Below are positions 54,287 to 63,470 of a DNA stretch of 64,000 nucleotides, piece after piece (within the stretch, counting starts at the first letter, position 1; each line of letters starts with the position of its first letter). The translations under genes and the position numbers were made by a program. The notes under the pieces were generated by a model, which did no database searches, was not told the DNA's origin, and worked only from the letters and a program-made list of their open reading frames with translations. This DNA is from Candidatus Cloacimonadota bacterium (GTDB lineage Bacteria; Muiribacteriota; UBA6191): the NCBI GenBank assembly GCA_023954715.1, contig JAGSHD010000003.1, positions 248,001 to 312,000 on the forward strand. The letters run 5' to 3'.

Positions 54287-56233
54287 ATGTTCATTGAAGA
54301 ATTAAGCTACATGACCAAAAAAATCCTCGAAACTCTACATAATACCTTTGGTTTAGACCAACTTAGGGCCAGTCAAAAAGAAATTATTGATACGGTGATC
54401 GCCAATAAAAGCTGTATTGGGGTAATGGCTACAGGGAGTGGAAAAAGCTTATGCTACCAATTATCTGGTTTACATTTAAAAAATTTGGTGATCATCGTAT
54501 CTCCATTAATATCTCTTATTGATGATCAAGTAGACTATTTGAAGAGTCTTTCTATAAGTGCAGAAAAAATTGACTCTACTCAAGACCCGTTAGAAAGAAA
54601 TCGAGTAGAGTCTTTGATCCATCATAAAAAACTAAAGTTTTTGTTTGTATCGGTTGAGCGTTTCGATAATCAACGATTTTGCAATCTATTGAAAAAGGTT
54701 TGTATCTCTTTATTGGTTATAGATGAAGCCCATTGTATATCTCAATGGGGACATAACTTTAGGCCGGCCTATTTAAATTTAAGAAAAATACAAACTCTCT
54801 TTAACATAAAAAGTGTTTTATTACTAACTGCTACTGCCACACAAAAAGTAGTAAAAGATATGAAGAAGGTCTTTAAAGTTAGGAGTAAATCAGTTTTCAT
54901 CTCACCTCTCTTACGAGCAAATTTACAGATTGAGGTGGCAATGACCTCCTCATGCCAGCGTTTTGACAAGTTATTCAACTTAGTATCTTCTAATACACCT
55001 GCCATAGTATACGTAAACCGACAAGATCAGGCCAAACAATTATCTCTAAAACTAAATGAACAAGGTATAGATAGTGCTTTTTTTCATGGTGGTTTAGATT
55101 CACAAGATAAACAGCTTATACAAAATAAGTTTATGAACGGACATACTAAAGTCTTAATAGCAACAATTGCTTTTGGTATGGGAATCAACAAAAAAGATGT
55201 TCGGCAAGTGATTCATTATGGTTTTCCAAGTAGTATCGAAAGTTATTATCAGGAGATAGGACGAGCAGGTAGGGATGGTTTACACTCTATTTGTACCATG
55301 ATTTCGTCTTATGAAGATCTGATGGTTCAACAAAATTTCATTGATTCTGATTTACCTAGTTATGAGCAATGTGAAAAATTTATCAATTATTTGCAAAACA
55401 ATTATAGTAGTTTTTTAGATGCAAATCTTTATGAAGTGTCCCATACACTTGATTTACAAGTAGCTGTATTAAAAACAATGTTTTATTTCTTAGAAGAAAT
55501 GAACATTATCGAAAAACTATATCACTATCATCAGTTTTTTGAATACCGGTATCTAAGTGATGTCAAGGACATAGAAGACTTTTTAAATCCTCAAGAGCTG
55601 GAGCTTTTTAACCAGATAAAAATCCATGAGAGTTTAAATTACTATCGCTATACAACTGATTTAAGTAAACTAAGTATCGATGGATTTTGTCGTGATGATA
55701 TCGAAAATTTACTCTATAAATTAGATGATTATGCCTTTATCAAACTCTTTAAACGAAGAGCTAAAATCATGTACAAGATTAAGGATTTTTCTTTTAATTT
55801 ACATGTATTATGTGATCGTTTGTATAAAGAGCTATTAGCTTGTCATGAGCCAAAGATTAAAAAACTAAAAAAACTAAAAAAGTTATATACGAGCACTGAG
55901 TGTTTTTGGCAACAGTTATCTACATACTTTAATCAAAAGCAATTAGTACCGTGTGGCAATTGTAGCAATTGTACTGCAACAACGATAACTAGCCAAAAAT
56001 TTAAATTAGCTTCTCTAAATCAATTTAATCTGAAAGATGTTATTATCGAGTTACTTGATATTGTAGAAAAGCAAGATATCAATCCACATTTTTTAGCAAG
56101 ATACCTATGCGGGTTTTCAAGTCCTCTAATTTATAAACATCAACTTCATAAAACACCGGGATACGGCAAACTGTCCCAGTATGGATTTGAAAAAACATTC
56201 ACTTGGGTAAATAAATTTTATGCTGATCTCTAA
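54287..56233 (+). CDS. RecQ-family ATP-dependent DNA helicase
   Basis: 648 residues. Motif 0 FGLDQLRASQKEII, motif I MATGSGKSLCYQL, motif II DEAH in VIDEAHCISQWGHNFRP, then LLTATA, FHGGLDSQDK, ATIAFGMGINKKDVR and QEIGRAGRDG. A zinc-binding region (VPCGNCSNC) and winged-helix part follow; no clear HRDC domain is seen. Acts in recombination and stalled-fork repair. ATG at 54287 lacks a ribosome-binding site, and ATG at 54311 (MTKKILETL) is an alternative start. Its 3' end overlaps the MATE gene by 14 bp. Confidence 0.92.
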   Translation: MFIEELSYMTKKILETLHNTFGLDQLRASQKEIIDTVIANKSCIGVMATGSGKSLCYQLSGLHLKNLVIIVSPLISLIDDQVDYLKSLSISAEKIDSTQDPLERNRVESLIHHKKLKFLFVSVERFDNQRFCNLLKKVCISLLVIDEAHCISQWGHNFRPAYLNLRKIQTLFNIKSVLLLTATATQKVVKDMKKVFKVRSKSVFISPLLRANLQIEVAMTSSCQRFDKLFNLVSSNTPAIVYVNRQDQAKQLSLKLNEQGIDSAFFHGGLDSQDKQLIQNKFMNGHTKVLIATIAFGMGINKKDVRQVIHYGFPSSIESYYQEIGRAGRDGLHSICTMISSYEDLMVQQNFIDSDLPSYEQCEKFINYLQNNYSSFLDANLYEVSHTLDLQVAVLKTMFYFLEEMNIIEKLYHYHQFFEYRYLSDVKDIEDFLNPQELELFNQIKIHESLNYYRYTTDLSKLSIDGFCRDDIENLLYKLDDYAFIKLFKRRAKIMYKIKDFSFNLHVLCDRLYKELLACHEPKIKKLKKLKKLYTSTECFWQQLSTYFNQKQLVPCGNCSNCTATTITSQKFKLASLNQFNLKDVIIELLDIVEKQDINPHFLARYLCGFSSPLIYKHQLHKTPGYGKLSQYGFEKTFTWVNKFYADL

Positions 56234-57548
56234 AGAAAGACTCTCCACACTCTTCTCACTAGCTATTCCAATCATTGGTGGTATGCTCTCTCAAAATCTA
56301 TTAAACTTAGTTGATATAGCTATGGTAGGACAGCTTGGATCGGCAGCTCTCGCAGCAGTGGGGCTTTGCGGTTTTATGAACTTTATGGCTGTAGGTCTAT
56401 TGATGGGATTTTCTTCTGGTGTTCAAGCTATCAGTGCTAGGCGAATTGGAGAAAACAAATCAGACGAAGCAGCTAAACCGCTAAACTCTGCTTTACTCAT
56501 TATTACTTTATTATCTGTAATCACATCAAGTATCGTATATTTAGCGATACCATATCTTTTACCATTGCTCAACTCTGATTCTAAGGTAGTTATCTTAGGC
56601 ACCGACTATTTGTCTATCCGTATCTTTGGTGTAGTTTTTGTAGGATTAAATGCATCTTTTCGAGGATTTTTTAATGGAATCGGATTAGCTACAATTTATT
56701 TGCGTACCTTAGTTGTGATGCACTTTTTAAACATCTTGTTTAACTACCTCTTGATATTTGGTAAATTTGGGTTTCCTGAGATGGGTGTCTCTGGAGCTGC
56801 TGTGGGGACTCTTATTTCTTTGTTTTTCGGAACAGCTTTATACTTTATTCAAGCCAAATTTATAGCCTCAAAATATGGTTTTTTAAGTAAAAAGGCATCT
56901 TTCCAAGAGATAAAAAGTTTAATATCAATCAGTTTCCCGCAATCTATCACTCAAATTATGTTCGCTACTGGTTTAACTACATTGTTTGTAATTATCGGTA
57001 AGATCGGAACTGTGGAACTAGCTGCAGCCAACATTTTAATTAATGTCATGCTAGTTGCTATATTACCTGGTATCGGTTTTGGCTTTACCTCTGCTACACT
57101 ATGCTCCCAAGCTTTAGGTCGAAGGGATATGGACGATGCTTATCAGTGGGCAATTGATATTGTTAAAGTAGGTTTTTTAGTTATCAGTTGCCTTGGGTTA
57201 TTAATGGTTTTATTTCCACAACATATCCTTGGGATATTTACTACTGAGACGGAAGTGGTAGATGTTGCTGTTAACTCATTAAGACTTACTGGTTTTTTTA
57301 TTAGTTTGGATGCCTGCGGAATGATATTAATGCATTCACTATTAGGTGTAGGAGACTCAAAACACGTTATGATTGTAAGCAGCGTTTTACAATGGGGGTT
57401 TTTTCTTCCCCTTGCTTACGTACTTGGTGTATATTTAAAATTTGGACTAATAAGTATATGGATTATGCAAGGTGCCTATCGTTTGATTCAAGCATTAATT
57501 TTTGCCAAAACTTGGCACAATAGAAACTGGGCACATATAAAGATATAG
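56220..57548 (+). CDS. MATE-family multidrug efflux protein
   Basis: 442 residues, twelve membrane helices in two six-helix halves. The start LFSLAIPIIGGMLSQNLLNLVDIAMVGQLGSAALAAVGL is the standard NorM/DinF opening (helix 1-2, MVGqLG), and the second half has the matching FPQSITQIMFATG and GFTSATLCSQALG. MATE proteins export cationic compounds using Na+ or H+. Overlaps recQ by 14 bp, suggesting co-transcription and perhaps translational coupling. Confidence 0.93.
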   Translation: MLISKERLSTLFSLAIPIIGGMLSQNLLNLVDIAMVGQLGSAALAAVGLCGFMNFMAVGLLMGFSSGVQAISARRIGENKSDEAAKPLNSALLIITLLSVITSSIVYLAIPYLLPLLNSDSKVVILGTDYLSIRIFGVVFVGLNASFRGFFNGIGLATIYLRTLVVMHFLNILFNYLLIFGKFGFPEMGVSGAAVGTLISLFFGTALYFIQAKFIASKYGFLSKKASFQEIKSLISISFPQSITQIMFATGLTTLFVIIGKIGTVELAAANILINVMLVAILPGIGFGFTSATLCSQALGRRDMDDAYQWAIDIVKVGFLVISCLGLLMVLFPQHILGIFTTETEVVDVAVNSLRLTGFFISLDACGMILMHSLLGVGDSKHVMIVSSVLQWGFFLPLAYVLGVYLKFGLISIWIMQGAYRLIQALIFAKTWHNRNWAHIKI

Positions 57549-57556
57549 GTAAAATT

Positions 57557-58195
57557 ATGCAACTATTTTTTGATTTTGATGGTGTAATATTAGATTCTGT
57601 AGCGATACGAACGCAAGGATTTCGAACGGTCTTAAAGGACTTTAAAGACAGCGACGTTGATCGATTGATTGAGTACCACAATCAAAATGGTGGTATCTCA
57701 CGTTATGCCAAATTTAAATGGTTTTATAAAGAGGTCTTAAATCAAGAGTTAAGCCAAGAACTTCTAGATCAATACACCGATCAGTTTTCTCAAATTATGC
57801 TATCTGAGTTAGCTAATAAAGATTTTTTGATCACTCAAACTGTAGACTTTTTAAAAAAAACTTTTTTGAGTATGCCTATGCACGTTGTATCAGGATCAGA
57901 TCAAACAGAGTTAAGACAACTATGTCAGGAGCTTGATGTAGCAAAATATTTCAACTCCATATACGGTTCACCCACAGCCAAAGATATTAATATCACTCAA
58001 ATGTTAGACAAATACGATTATGATGCAGAAGACACAATTATGATAGGGGATTCTATCAACGATTATGACGCTGCTAATGTAAATGGCGTATATTTTTGCG
58101 GATTTAACCAAGAGTCTTTACGTAAAATTGAGGGTACTCATTACATTGATGATTTTGCTAGCTTCGAACCCCATCGTGTTTTATGTAATCGCTAG
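57557..58195 (+). CDS. HAD-superfamily hydrolase
   Basis: 212 residues, phosphoglycolate-phosphatase-like. Motif I FFDFDGVILDS with the nucleophile Asp and the acid/base Asp, a helical cap (about 15-85, including GISRYAKFKWFY), motif II VVSGSD, Lys in AKDI, and motif IV MIGDSINDYDAA. Substrate unknown. TAGG precedes the ATG. It is 8 bp after the MATE gene, so probably part of the recQ-MATE operon. Confidence 0.88.
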   Translation: MQLFFDFDGVILDSVAIRTQGFRTVLKDFKDSDVDRLIEYHNQNGGISRYAKFKWFYKEVLNQELSQELLDQYTDQFSQIMLSELANKDFLITQTVDFLKKTFLSMPMHVVSGSDQTELRQLCQELDVAKYFNSIYGSPTAKDINITQMLDKYDYDAEDTIMIGDSINDYDAANVNGVYFCGFNQESLRKIEGTHYIDDFASFEPHRVLCNR

Positions 58196-58222
58196 GTAGA
58201 TAAATTAAGGATCTTAAAAGTT

Positions 58223-59077
58223 ATGACAGAGCAATACAATCCCCCAAAGGTTTGGCAATATACCGAAGAAAATGGTGGCAAGTTTTCAAATATAAATAGA
58301 CCTACTGCTGGGTCTAGAGTTCAAAAAGAGCTCCCGAGTGGTCATCATCCTTTTCAACTTTATTCACTTGGTACACCTAACGGTGTAAAAGTAACGATCT
58401 TGTTTGAAGAGCTTCTTGAACTAGGACTGACGGATGCTGAATACGACGCATTTTTAATTGATATTGGAGAAGGAGATCAGTTTACTAGTGGTTTTGTGAA
58501 TATTAACCCTAATTCAAAGATCCCGGCACTTGTTGATAAAAACAATGGCGATCCTATATCTGTATTTGAATCCGGCGCAATTTTACTTTACCTCGCTGAA
58601 AAATTTGATCAATTTATACCTCATGATCAAGCACAAAGAGCAAAGATGATGAGTTGGCTCTTTTGGCAAATGGGAAGCACGCCGTATCTTGGTGGGGGTT
58701 TTGGCCACTTTTATGCTTATGCTCCACAAAAGTTTAAATATCCTTTAGATCGCTTTACCATGGAAACAAAAAGACAATTAGATGTTTTAGATAAGCATCT
58801 AGCTAACCATAAATATATTATTGGATCTCAATATACCATTGCTGATATGGCTATTTTTCCTTGGTATGGGATCTTAGTAAAGGGAAGATTGTATGATGCT
58901 GCTGAGTTTTTATCCGTACATCAATATGAAAATATAACTCGTTGGGCAGATTTAATTTTATCTCGGCCAGCTGTTTTAAGAGGGCAACTAGTAAATTGTA
59001 CTTGGGGTAATGAAGATCAACAACTCAAAGAAAGACATAATAGTCAGGACTTTGATCACCTAAACTTAAACTTTTAA
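58223..59077 (+). CDS. YghU-type glutathione transferase / disulfide-bond oxidoreductase
   Basis: 284 residues closely matching E. coli YghU along its whole length: QYNPPKVWQYTEENGGKF, NINRPTAGS, HPFQLYSLGTPNGVKVTI, GEGDQFTSGFVNINPNSKIPAL, VFESGAILLYLAEKF, LGGGFGHFYAYAP, YTIADMAIFPWYG. YghU binds two glutathiones and reduces disulfides. The conserved Asn and Thr of the TPNG segment contact glutathione in the E. coli enzyme. It implies that this organism makes or encounters glutathione. Follows the HAD gene by 27 bp. Confidence 0.95.
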   Translation: MTEQYNPPKVWQYTEENGGKFSNINRPTAGSRVQKELPSGHHPFQLYSLGTPNGVKVTILFEELLELGLTDAEYDAFLIDIGEGDQFTSGFVNINPNSKIPALVDKNNGDPISVFESGAILLYLAEKFDQFIPHDQAQRAKMMSWLFWQMGSTPYLGGGFGHFYAYAPQKFKYPLDRFTMETKRQLDVLDKHLANHKYIIGSQYTIADMAIFPWYGILVKGRLYDAAEFLSVHQYENITRWADLILSRPAVLRGQLVNCTWGNEDQQLKERHNSQDFDHLNLNF

Positions 59078-59119
59078 CTATTTGTCTACTAAAGCTATTT
59101 AGTGACCAAAGGAGCTTTC

Positions 59120-59368
59120 ATGTCAAATGAGTTAAGCGAAAATCAGTTATTACAACTATCCGAGATACTCTACTCCGGCAGTAAAATCGAAGCCATCAAA
59201 TATTATCGTAGTATATCTGGTCAAGGTCTCAAAGAGTCTAAAGAGTATATAGACACTTTATATGAACAATTGCAAAAAGAAAACCCACATAAGTTTAGGA
59301 CTACTCCAAGTAGTGGCTGCGGCTCAACTGTAGCAGTTTGTCTTATGATTGGGTATTTTATTTGTTAG
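59120..59368 (+). CDS. Small L7/L12 C-terminal-domain-like protein with hydrophobic tail
   Basis: 82 residues from ATG 59120, preceded by AAAGGAG 5 nt upstream. The sequence LSENQLLQLSEILYSGSKIEAIKYYRSISGQGLKESKEYID matches a family of small proteins resembling the C-terminal domain of ribosomal protein L7/L12 (pattern: I-x-x-I-K-x-Y-R-x-x-T-G-x-G-L-K-E-A-K). A linker and a Cys-rich hydrophobic tail of about 16 residues ending GYFIC follow, probably a membrane anchor. It is not the ribosomal stalk protein itself. Function unknown. Confidence 0.7.
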   Translation: MSNELSENQLLQLSEILYSGSKIEAIKYYRSISGQGLKESKEYIDTLYEQLQKENPHKFRTTPSSGCGSTVAVCLMIGYFIC

Positions 59369-59456
59369 GTCTTTTAGGCTTCTCTTGTGACCCCTAGTGG
59401 AATGTAGTACACTTACACTTTTAATGGTATTTTGCACTTTTTTATCCTAGGTTTTT

Positions 59457-61628
59457 ATGTTTTATATAAAATTACTTGTATGCGTTTTTGTTATTTGTAC
59501 TGTAAATTTGTTTTCAAGTTCGGGTGTTATTGCACCTACATTAGAGAGTATTTTTCAAGATTTTGATCAAAGGTCTCTAAAATTGTTAAAAGAAAAAAAG
59601 TGGAAAGAACTCGAAATATACTCCAAACAACTATTACTTGAAAAACATAGTGATGAGGAAATCAAAAAGGTACGATTAAACTTAACCATTTCCCAAGTAT
59701 TTTTAAATAAAAATAAAGAAGCACTCGAGGCATTAAAGCCATTAACTAAGACAGATGGACCTATTGTCTGGAACAATTATGGTCTGTTTTTTGATAAATT
59801 GCGAAGACACTCTTTTGCACAATTGTGCTATCTAGAAGCAGCAAAATTAAATCACATCGAAGCCCAAAGAATGGTCGGTATTAATCTTTTAAGGGGTCAA
59901 GTAGTTTCTCCTAATTGTAAGGAGGCCCTAAAGTGGTTTAAAAAAGCCGTTGCATTAAAAGATGTAGAGTCCTTAGGTTTACTTGGTCTAGCAAACTTAG
60001 GTAACTTTACTTGTGAAAAAAATCAAAAAGAAGCTAATCGGTATTTTACTCTTGGAGCTAAAAAAAATGATCTTTTAAGTATCCGTAGATTAGCCGACTC
60101 CTACTTATTTGGACTTGGGGTAAAAGTTGATCGAGCAAAAGCAAGTAAACTACTTGAGCAAGCTGTTGCTTTAAACGATGCTAAAGCTACCTATCGACTT
60201 GGAAATATGTATAAAAAGGATGGCAAGATAAAAGAGGCCTTAAAGCTTTGGAAAACAGCCGCTCAGCAAGGAAACACCCCTGCAATGAACAACTATGCCT
60301 ATGTTTCAGCTCAACAAAAAACAGATTTGGATAACGCTTTGTACTATGCTGTTTTAGCTTCTAAAAAGGACAGTAAAAATATCGGGATATTTGATACGAT
60401 TGCTTGGGTTTTAGTACAAAAGGAACGATGGTGCGAAGCTAAGTTTTATATGGATAAGCTCTCTGGGTCTTATGCTAGTAATAAAGAGTTAAACGATCAT
60501 CAACTCCATATTAATAAATCTATCAAAAAAAAGAAAATCTCTTGTCCAAGTCCATTAGTTTTAGAAAAGATCGACCACGGTCTAGCAGCCACCGTTAGAG
60601 TTCATGCTTCTATCCTATATAATTTAGGTTATTATAACCATGTTGAAAAAATCTTGTCACCCGCAGTAGAATCAGAAAAAAATTCCATCATAACGAGTGA
60701 TAAACGAATCTTATCTAGTCGTGCCATTCTTGGCAATGCATATAGAGAACAAGGTAAACTAGAAGCCGCGCTTTTAATGTTTCAAAAAAACCTATCGGAT
60801 TTGGAGTCTTTTAAGCTCGGTGAATCTCTTGATGCTTTAACAATGTGTAATAATATTGGTGGGGTATATAGTATGTTAAAACATTATAAACTAGCAGAGC
60901 AATGGCATGAAAGAGCTTTAAAGGGATTAATCAAGCTTGTAGGACCTAATGATCAAAATACTTTAGTCACTATGAACAACATAGCCTCGGTTAGTGAACA
61001 CCTAGGTGATCATGAAAAGTCCATTGAAATGTGTAAGAAGATTTTAAAAATTAAAAAAGAGTCCATTGGAGAAAATCATGTGAGTTATGCTAAAACACTA
61101 TTGATATTATCTGCTGCCTATCTACATACAAAAAAAATCAAAGAAGCTATTGATACGGCTGTACAGGCTTCTGAGATTTTTGAAAAAACCATGGGAGATA
61201 TGCATCCTATGACTTTAGGCTCTTATCTGAATTTAATTGGTTACTACTTAGGTGAAGAAGATTATAAAAACGCTAACACCTATTTGTTAAAGGCTAAACT
61301 AATTGTAGACTCACAAAACAAAGCCCATCCTCAGTTTGCTAGTTATTATCAATTATCAGCAAGCTATTTGTCTAAAAATGGTGAGTTTCATAAAGCAGTA
61401 ACTCAGCTGAATCATGCCCGTGATATCCTTATTAAGGTTTTTGGTAAAAGACACTTACAGGTGGCCCAAATCTTTAGTAATTTAGGTGATGTAAAGTTAA
61501 AACATGGGGATCTTGAAGGTGCTAAAGAAGAGTATGATCAGGCCGTGCATATCACTCAAAATCAAAAGGTAGTCAATACAAGTCTATTAGATTATTTAAA
61601 AGCCCAACTTAAAAAAACTGTTAAATAA
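59457..61628 (+). CDS. Exported Sel1/TPR-repeat protein
   Basis: 723 residues with signal peptide (about 1-20, LLVCVFVICTVNLFSSS). Residues about 125-290 carry Sel1-like repeats (KEALKWFKKAVALKDVESLGLLG, and AKASKLLEQAVALNDAKATYRLG); the C-terminal 350 residues carry kinesin-light-chain-type TPRs (HYKLAEQWHERALKGL, DHEKSIEMCKKILKIKKESIGENH, and similar). Likely a periplasmic scaffold for protein interactions. Partner unknown. The HAD gene follows 13 bp after its stop. Confidence 0.85.
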   Translation: MFYIKLLVCVFVICTVNLFSSSGVIAPTLESIFQDFDQRSLKLLKEKKWKELEIYSKQLLLEKHSDEEIKKVRLNLTISQVFLNKNKEALEALKPLTKTDGPIVWNNYGLFFDKLRRHSFAQLCYLEAAKLNHIEAQRMVGINLLRGQVVSPNCKEALKWFKKAVALKDVESLGLLGLANLGNFTCEKNQKEANRYFTLGAKKNDLLSIRRLADSYLFGLGVKVDRAKASKLLEQAVALNDAKATYRLGNMYKKDGKIKEALKLWKTAAQQGNTPAMNNYAYVSAQQKTDLDNALYYAVLASKKDSKNIGIFDTIAWVLVQKERWCEAKFYMDKLSGSYASNKELNDHQLHINKSIKKKKISCPSPLVLEKIDHGLAATVRVHASILYNLGYYNHVEKILSPAVESEKNSIITSDKRILSSRAILGNAYREQGKLEAALLMFQKNLSDLESFKLGESLDALTMCNNIGGVYSMLKHYKLAEQWHERALKGLIKLVGPNDQNTLVTMNNIASVSEHLGDHEKSIEMCKKILKIKKESIGENHVSYAKTLLILSAAYLHTKKIKEAIDTAVQASEIFEKTMGDMHPMTLGSYLNLIGYYLGEEDYKNANTYLLKAKLIVDSQNKAHPQFASYYQLSASYLSKNGEFHKAVTQLNHARDILIKVFGKRHLQVAQIFSNLGDVKLKHGDLEGAKEEYDQAVHITQNQKVVNTSLLDYLKAQLKKTVK

Positions 61629-61641
61629 TTGTAGGTCTAGT

Positions 61642-62259
61642 CTGTTACTTATATTTGATTTGGATGGTACAATTTTTAAAACTCACAGTGTAATTGAGGC
61701 TGCTATTTATAGTGCTTGCCATGATCTGTCCTTACAGCCTCCAAGTACCAAAGATATTCGAGATCGCTTAGGTAAATTAGAGTTTTCTGAGTATTATGCT
61801 TCTCTTTTTTCAAATGTTCCTCCAGATACTCTTGATAGATTAATAAAGTTAGTAACTAAGTCACTTGAAACTAATCTCTCAACTCATGGACAATTATATG
61901 ATGGTGTACTAAATGGTCTTAATATCCTTGCTCAGCATCATACCTTAGCCATATGCACCAACGGAAAAGCCCATCAGCAAGACAAAAAATTGATTGCAAT
62001 GGGGATTGATAAGTATTTTACTTACAAAGCTCCGTATGATGGTACAGATAAAACCGCAAGAATTAATAAACTTAAAGCCCTGTGTCCTCTTGATAGCATA
62101 ATGATCGGGGACATGTCCACGGATATTGAAGCAGCTAAACAAACTCATATTTTATCCATTGGTGTTTTATGGGGCTATGGTACACCCAAAGACTTATCAA
62201 ATGCAGATTATTTGGTGGAGCGCTTTGATCAAATTCCAACAATTATAGACTCTATTTGA
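61642..62259 (+). CDS. HAD-superfamily phosphatase with non-standard start codon
   Basis: About 205 residues. Motif I LLIFDLDGTIFKT supplies nucleophile Asp (codon at 61657), then AICTNGKA, Lys region and IMIGDMSTDIEAA, so this is a phosphoglycolate-phosphatase-like enzyme. Between the in-frame stop at 61597 and the nucleophile there is no ATG, GTG or TTG; the first standard start (TTG 61660) falls after the nucleophile. CTG at 61642 with AGG 6 nt upstream gives MLLIFDLDGT, the usual N-terminus. I therefore propose a CTG start. Otherwise the gene is damaged or the sequence has an error. Confidence 0.75.
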   Translation: MLLIFDLDGTIFKTHSVIEAAIYSACHDLSLQPPSTKDIRDRLGKLEFSEYYASLFSNVPPDTLDRLIKLVTKSLETNLSTHGQLYDGVLNGLNILAQHHTLAICTNGKAHQQDKKLIAMGIDKYFTYKAPYDGTDKTARINKLKALCPLDSIMIGDMSTDIEAAKQTHILSIGVLWGYGTPKDLSNADYLVERFDQIPTIIDSI

Positions 62260-62401
62260 GTATAACTATCTTTGTTTGATTATCCAAAATTAGTTTTATT
62301 AACTAGATATTTTTTGACTGCTAAGTTCTATTGAATAAAATCAAAGTTAAACATATTCATGCAATATACTAAAGGTTTGTTACTTTATCACCAAGGGGAG
62401 A

Positions 62402-62418
62402 AACTTTACTATAAAGTT
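62402..62418. repeat. Short inverted repeat upstream of the VOC gene
   Basis: Perfect arms AACTTTA and TAAAGTT separated by CTA, preceded by AGGGGAG. It could be an operator or a small leader hairpin in the 223-bp gap before 62483. Confidence 0.35.
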
Positions 62419-62482
62419 AACATCATTGGCTCATAATATATGTTAAACTACATTTAAATTCATCAAATAAAAGAGAAAACCT

Positions 62483-62818
62483 ATGAATAATTTATCAGGT
62501 ATTGCAGAAGTTTTGATTCCGGCGAGTTCTTTAAAAGACTCCGAAAGTTTTTATCATTGTTTAGGCTATGAAACAGTTGCCGAACACGATTGGGGAATGA
62601 TACAAATGACAAAGCTATCTACTCCACCTATTTCTTTAATAAGTAAGAAGTTTTTTCCTAGTGTGAGTATTGGTTTTGTATCTGATGATTTAGATCAATG
62701 TGTAAAGCAATTAGAGCAAAACAAAATCAGCATATCAGAGGATGATCGAAGTTCACAGCCACCTCGCATTGTCTTTAGTGACCCTGATGGCCTGGAAATA
62801 CATATTTTTGGGGTATAA
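62483..62818 (+). CDS. VOC/glyoxalase-like protein
   Basis: 111 residues, one vicinal-oxygen-chelate unit: IAEVLIPASSLKDSESFYHCLGYETVAEHDWGM, then SIGFVSDDLDQCVKQLEQNKI, and VFSDPDGLEIHIFG. The last motif supplies the conserved Glu metal ligand, but no His is found at the first ligand position, so metal binding and the reaction are uncertain. Members range from glyoxalases to antibiotic-binding proteins. Confidence 0.8.
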   Translation: MNNLSGIAEVLIPASSLKDSESFYHCLGYETVAEHDWGMIQMTKLSTPPISLISKKFFPSVSIGFVSDDLDQCVKQLEQNKISISEDDRSSQPPRIVFSDPDGLEIHIFGV

Positions 62819-62878
62819 GTACCAAATATTAATTGCCTAGGTACTTGTTATAATAGATATCATCATAGTAAATATCTT

Positions 62879-63349
62879 TTACTTTTCTGCTGTTTTTTCT
62901 AATCCATAAGATGTAAAGCCAAATTTTGTGGCTAAATGCTTAACAGCTAAGTCTTCACTAGATAACACGATACGAATCATTTCACACCACTTATAATTTT
63001 TAATAATAGTTAAAGCATCTTGGATTAATTTAGAGCCAGCACCTTGATTTCTAAAGCTTGGCAATACAAAGAAACCCCAAAAGTTTGCCTTATGCCTAAG
63101 AGAGCTTTTACGTACTTCTCTTTTAAAGCCAATCATGCCAATTAACTGATTTTGCTGAAAAACCCCTAAAACAAAATCAGATTTAGGAGTATTGTTACAT
63201 TTTAACAAAGCTATAATTTGGTCTTTATGGGCTTTATTAAAGTCTGCTAAACTTGAACCAACAGATTGAGGTTCAAGCTCTAAGTGTTTAGCTCTTAAAT
63301 CTTTAAAATACTCATAATGAGTTTCATTTAGTATGCTAGAAGTAAAAAT
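62879..63349 (-). CDS. GNAT-family N-acetyltransferase with non-standard start codon
   Basis: About 156 residues when extended upstream. The C-terminal part has FWGFFVLPSFRNQGAGSKLIQDAL, the acetyl-CoA-binding Q/R-x-x-G-x-G/A segment (RNQGAG). The frame continues upstream with typical GNAT sequence (YFKDLRAKHLELEPQSVGSS) as far as a TAG at 63355-63353. There is no ATG, GTG or TTG before 63208, which would delete about 47 conserved residues. GGAG (63361-63358) lies 8 nt before ATT at 63349 and 5 nt before ATA at 63352; I propose ATT. Substrate unknown. Confidence 0.7.
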   Translation of the reverse strand: MFTSSILNETHYEYFKDLRAKHLELEPQSVGSSLADFNKAHKDQIIALLKCNNTPKSDFVLGVFQQNQLIGMIGFKREVRKSSLRHKANFWGFFVLPSFRNQGAGSKLIQDALTIIKNYKWCEMIRIVLSSEDLAVKHLATKFGFTSYGLEKTAEK

Positions 63350-63470
63350 TATCTAATCTCCAACGATAAATTAAATGGCTTCAAATTTAAAAGACATCCA
63401 TTGAACTATATACATAAACTTGATACTGTCATCATAACTCGATTCTACAGACTAAAACAAGGATATATAG

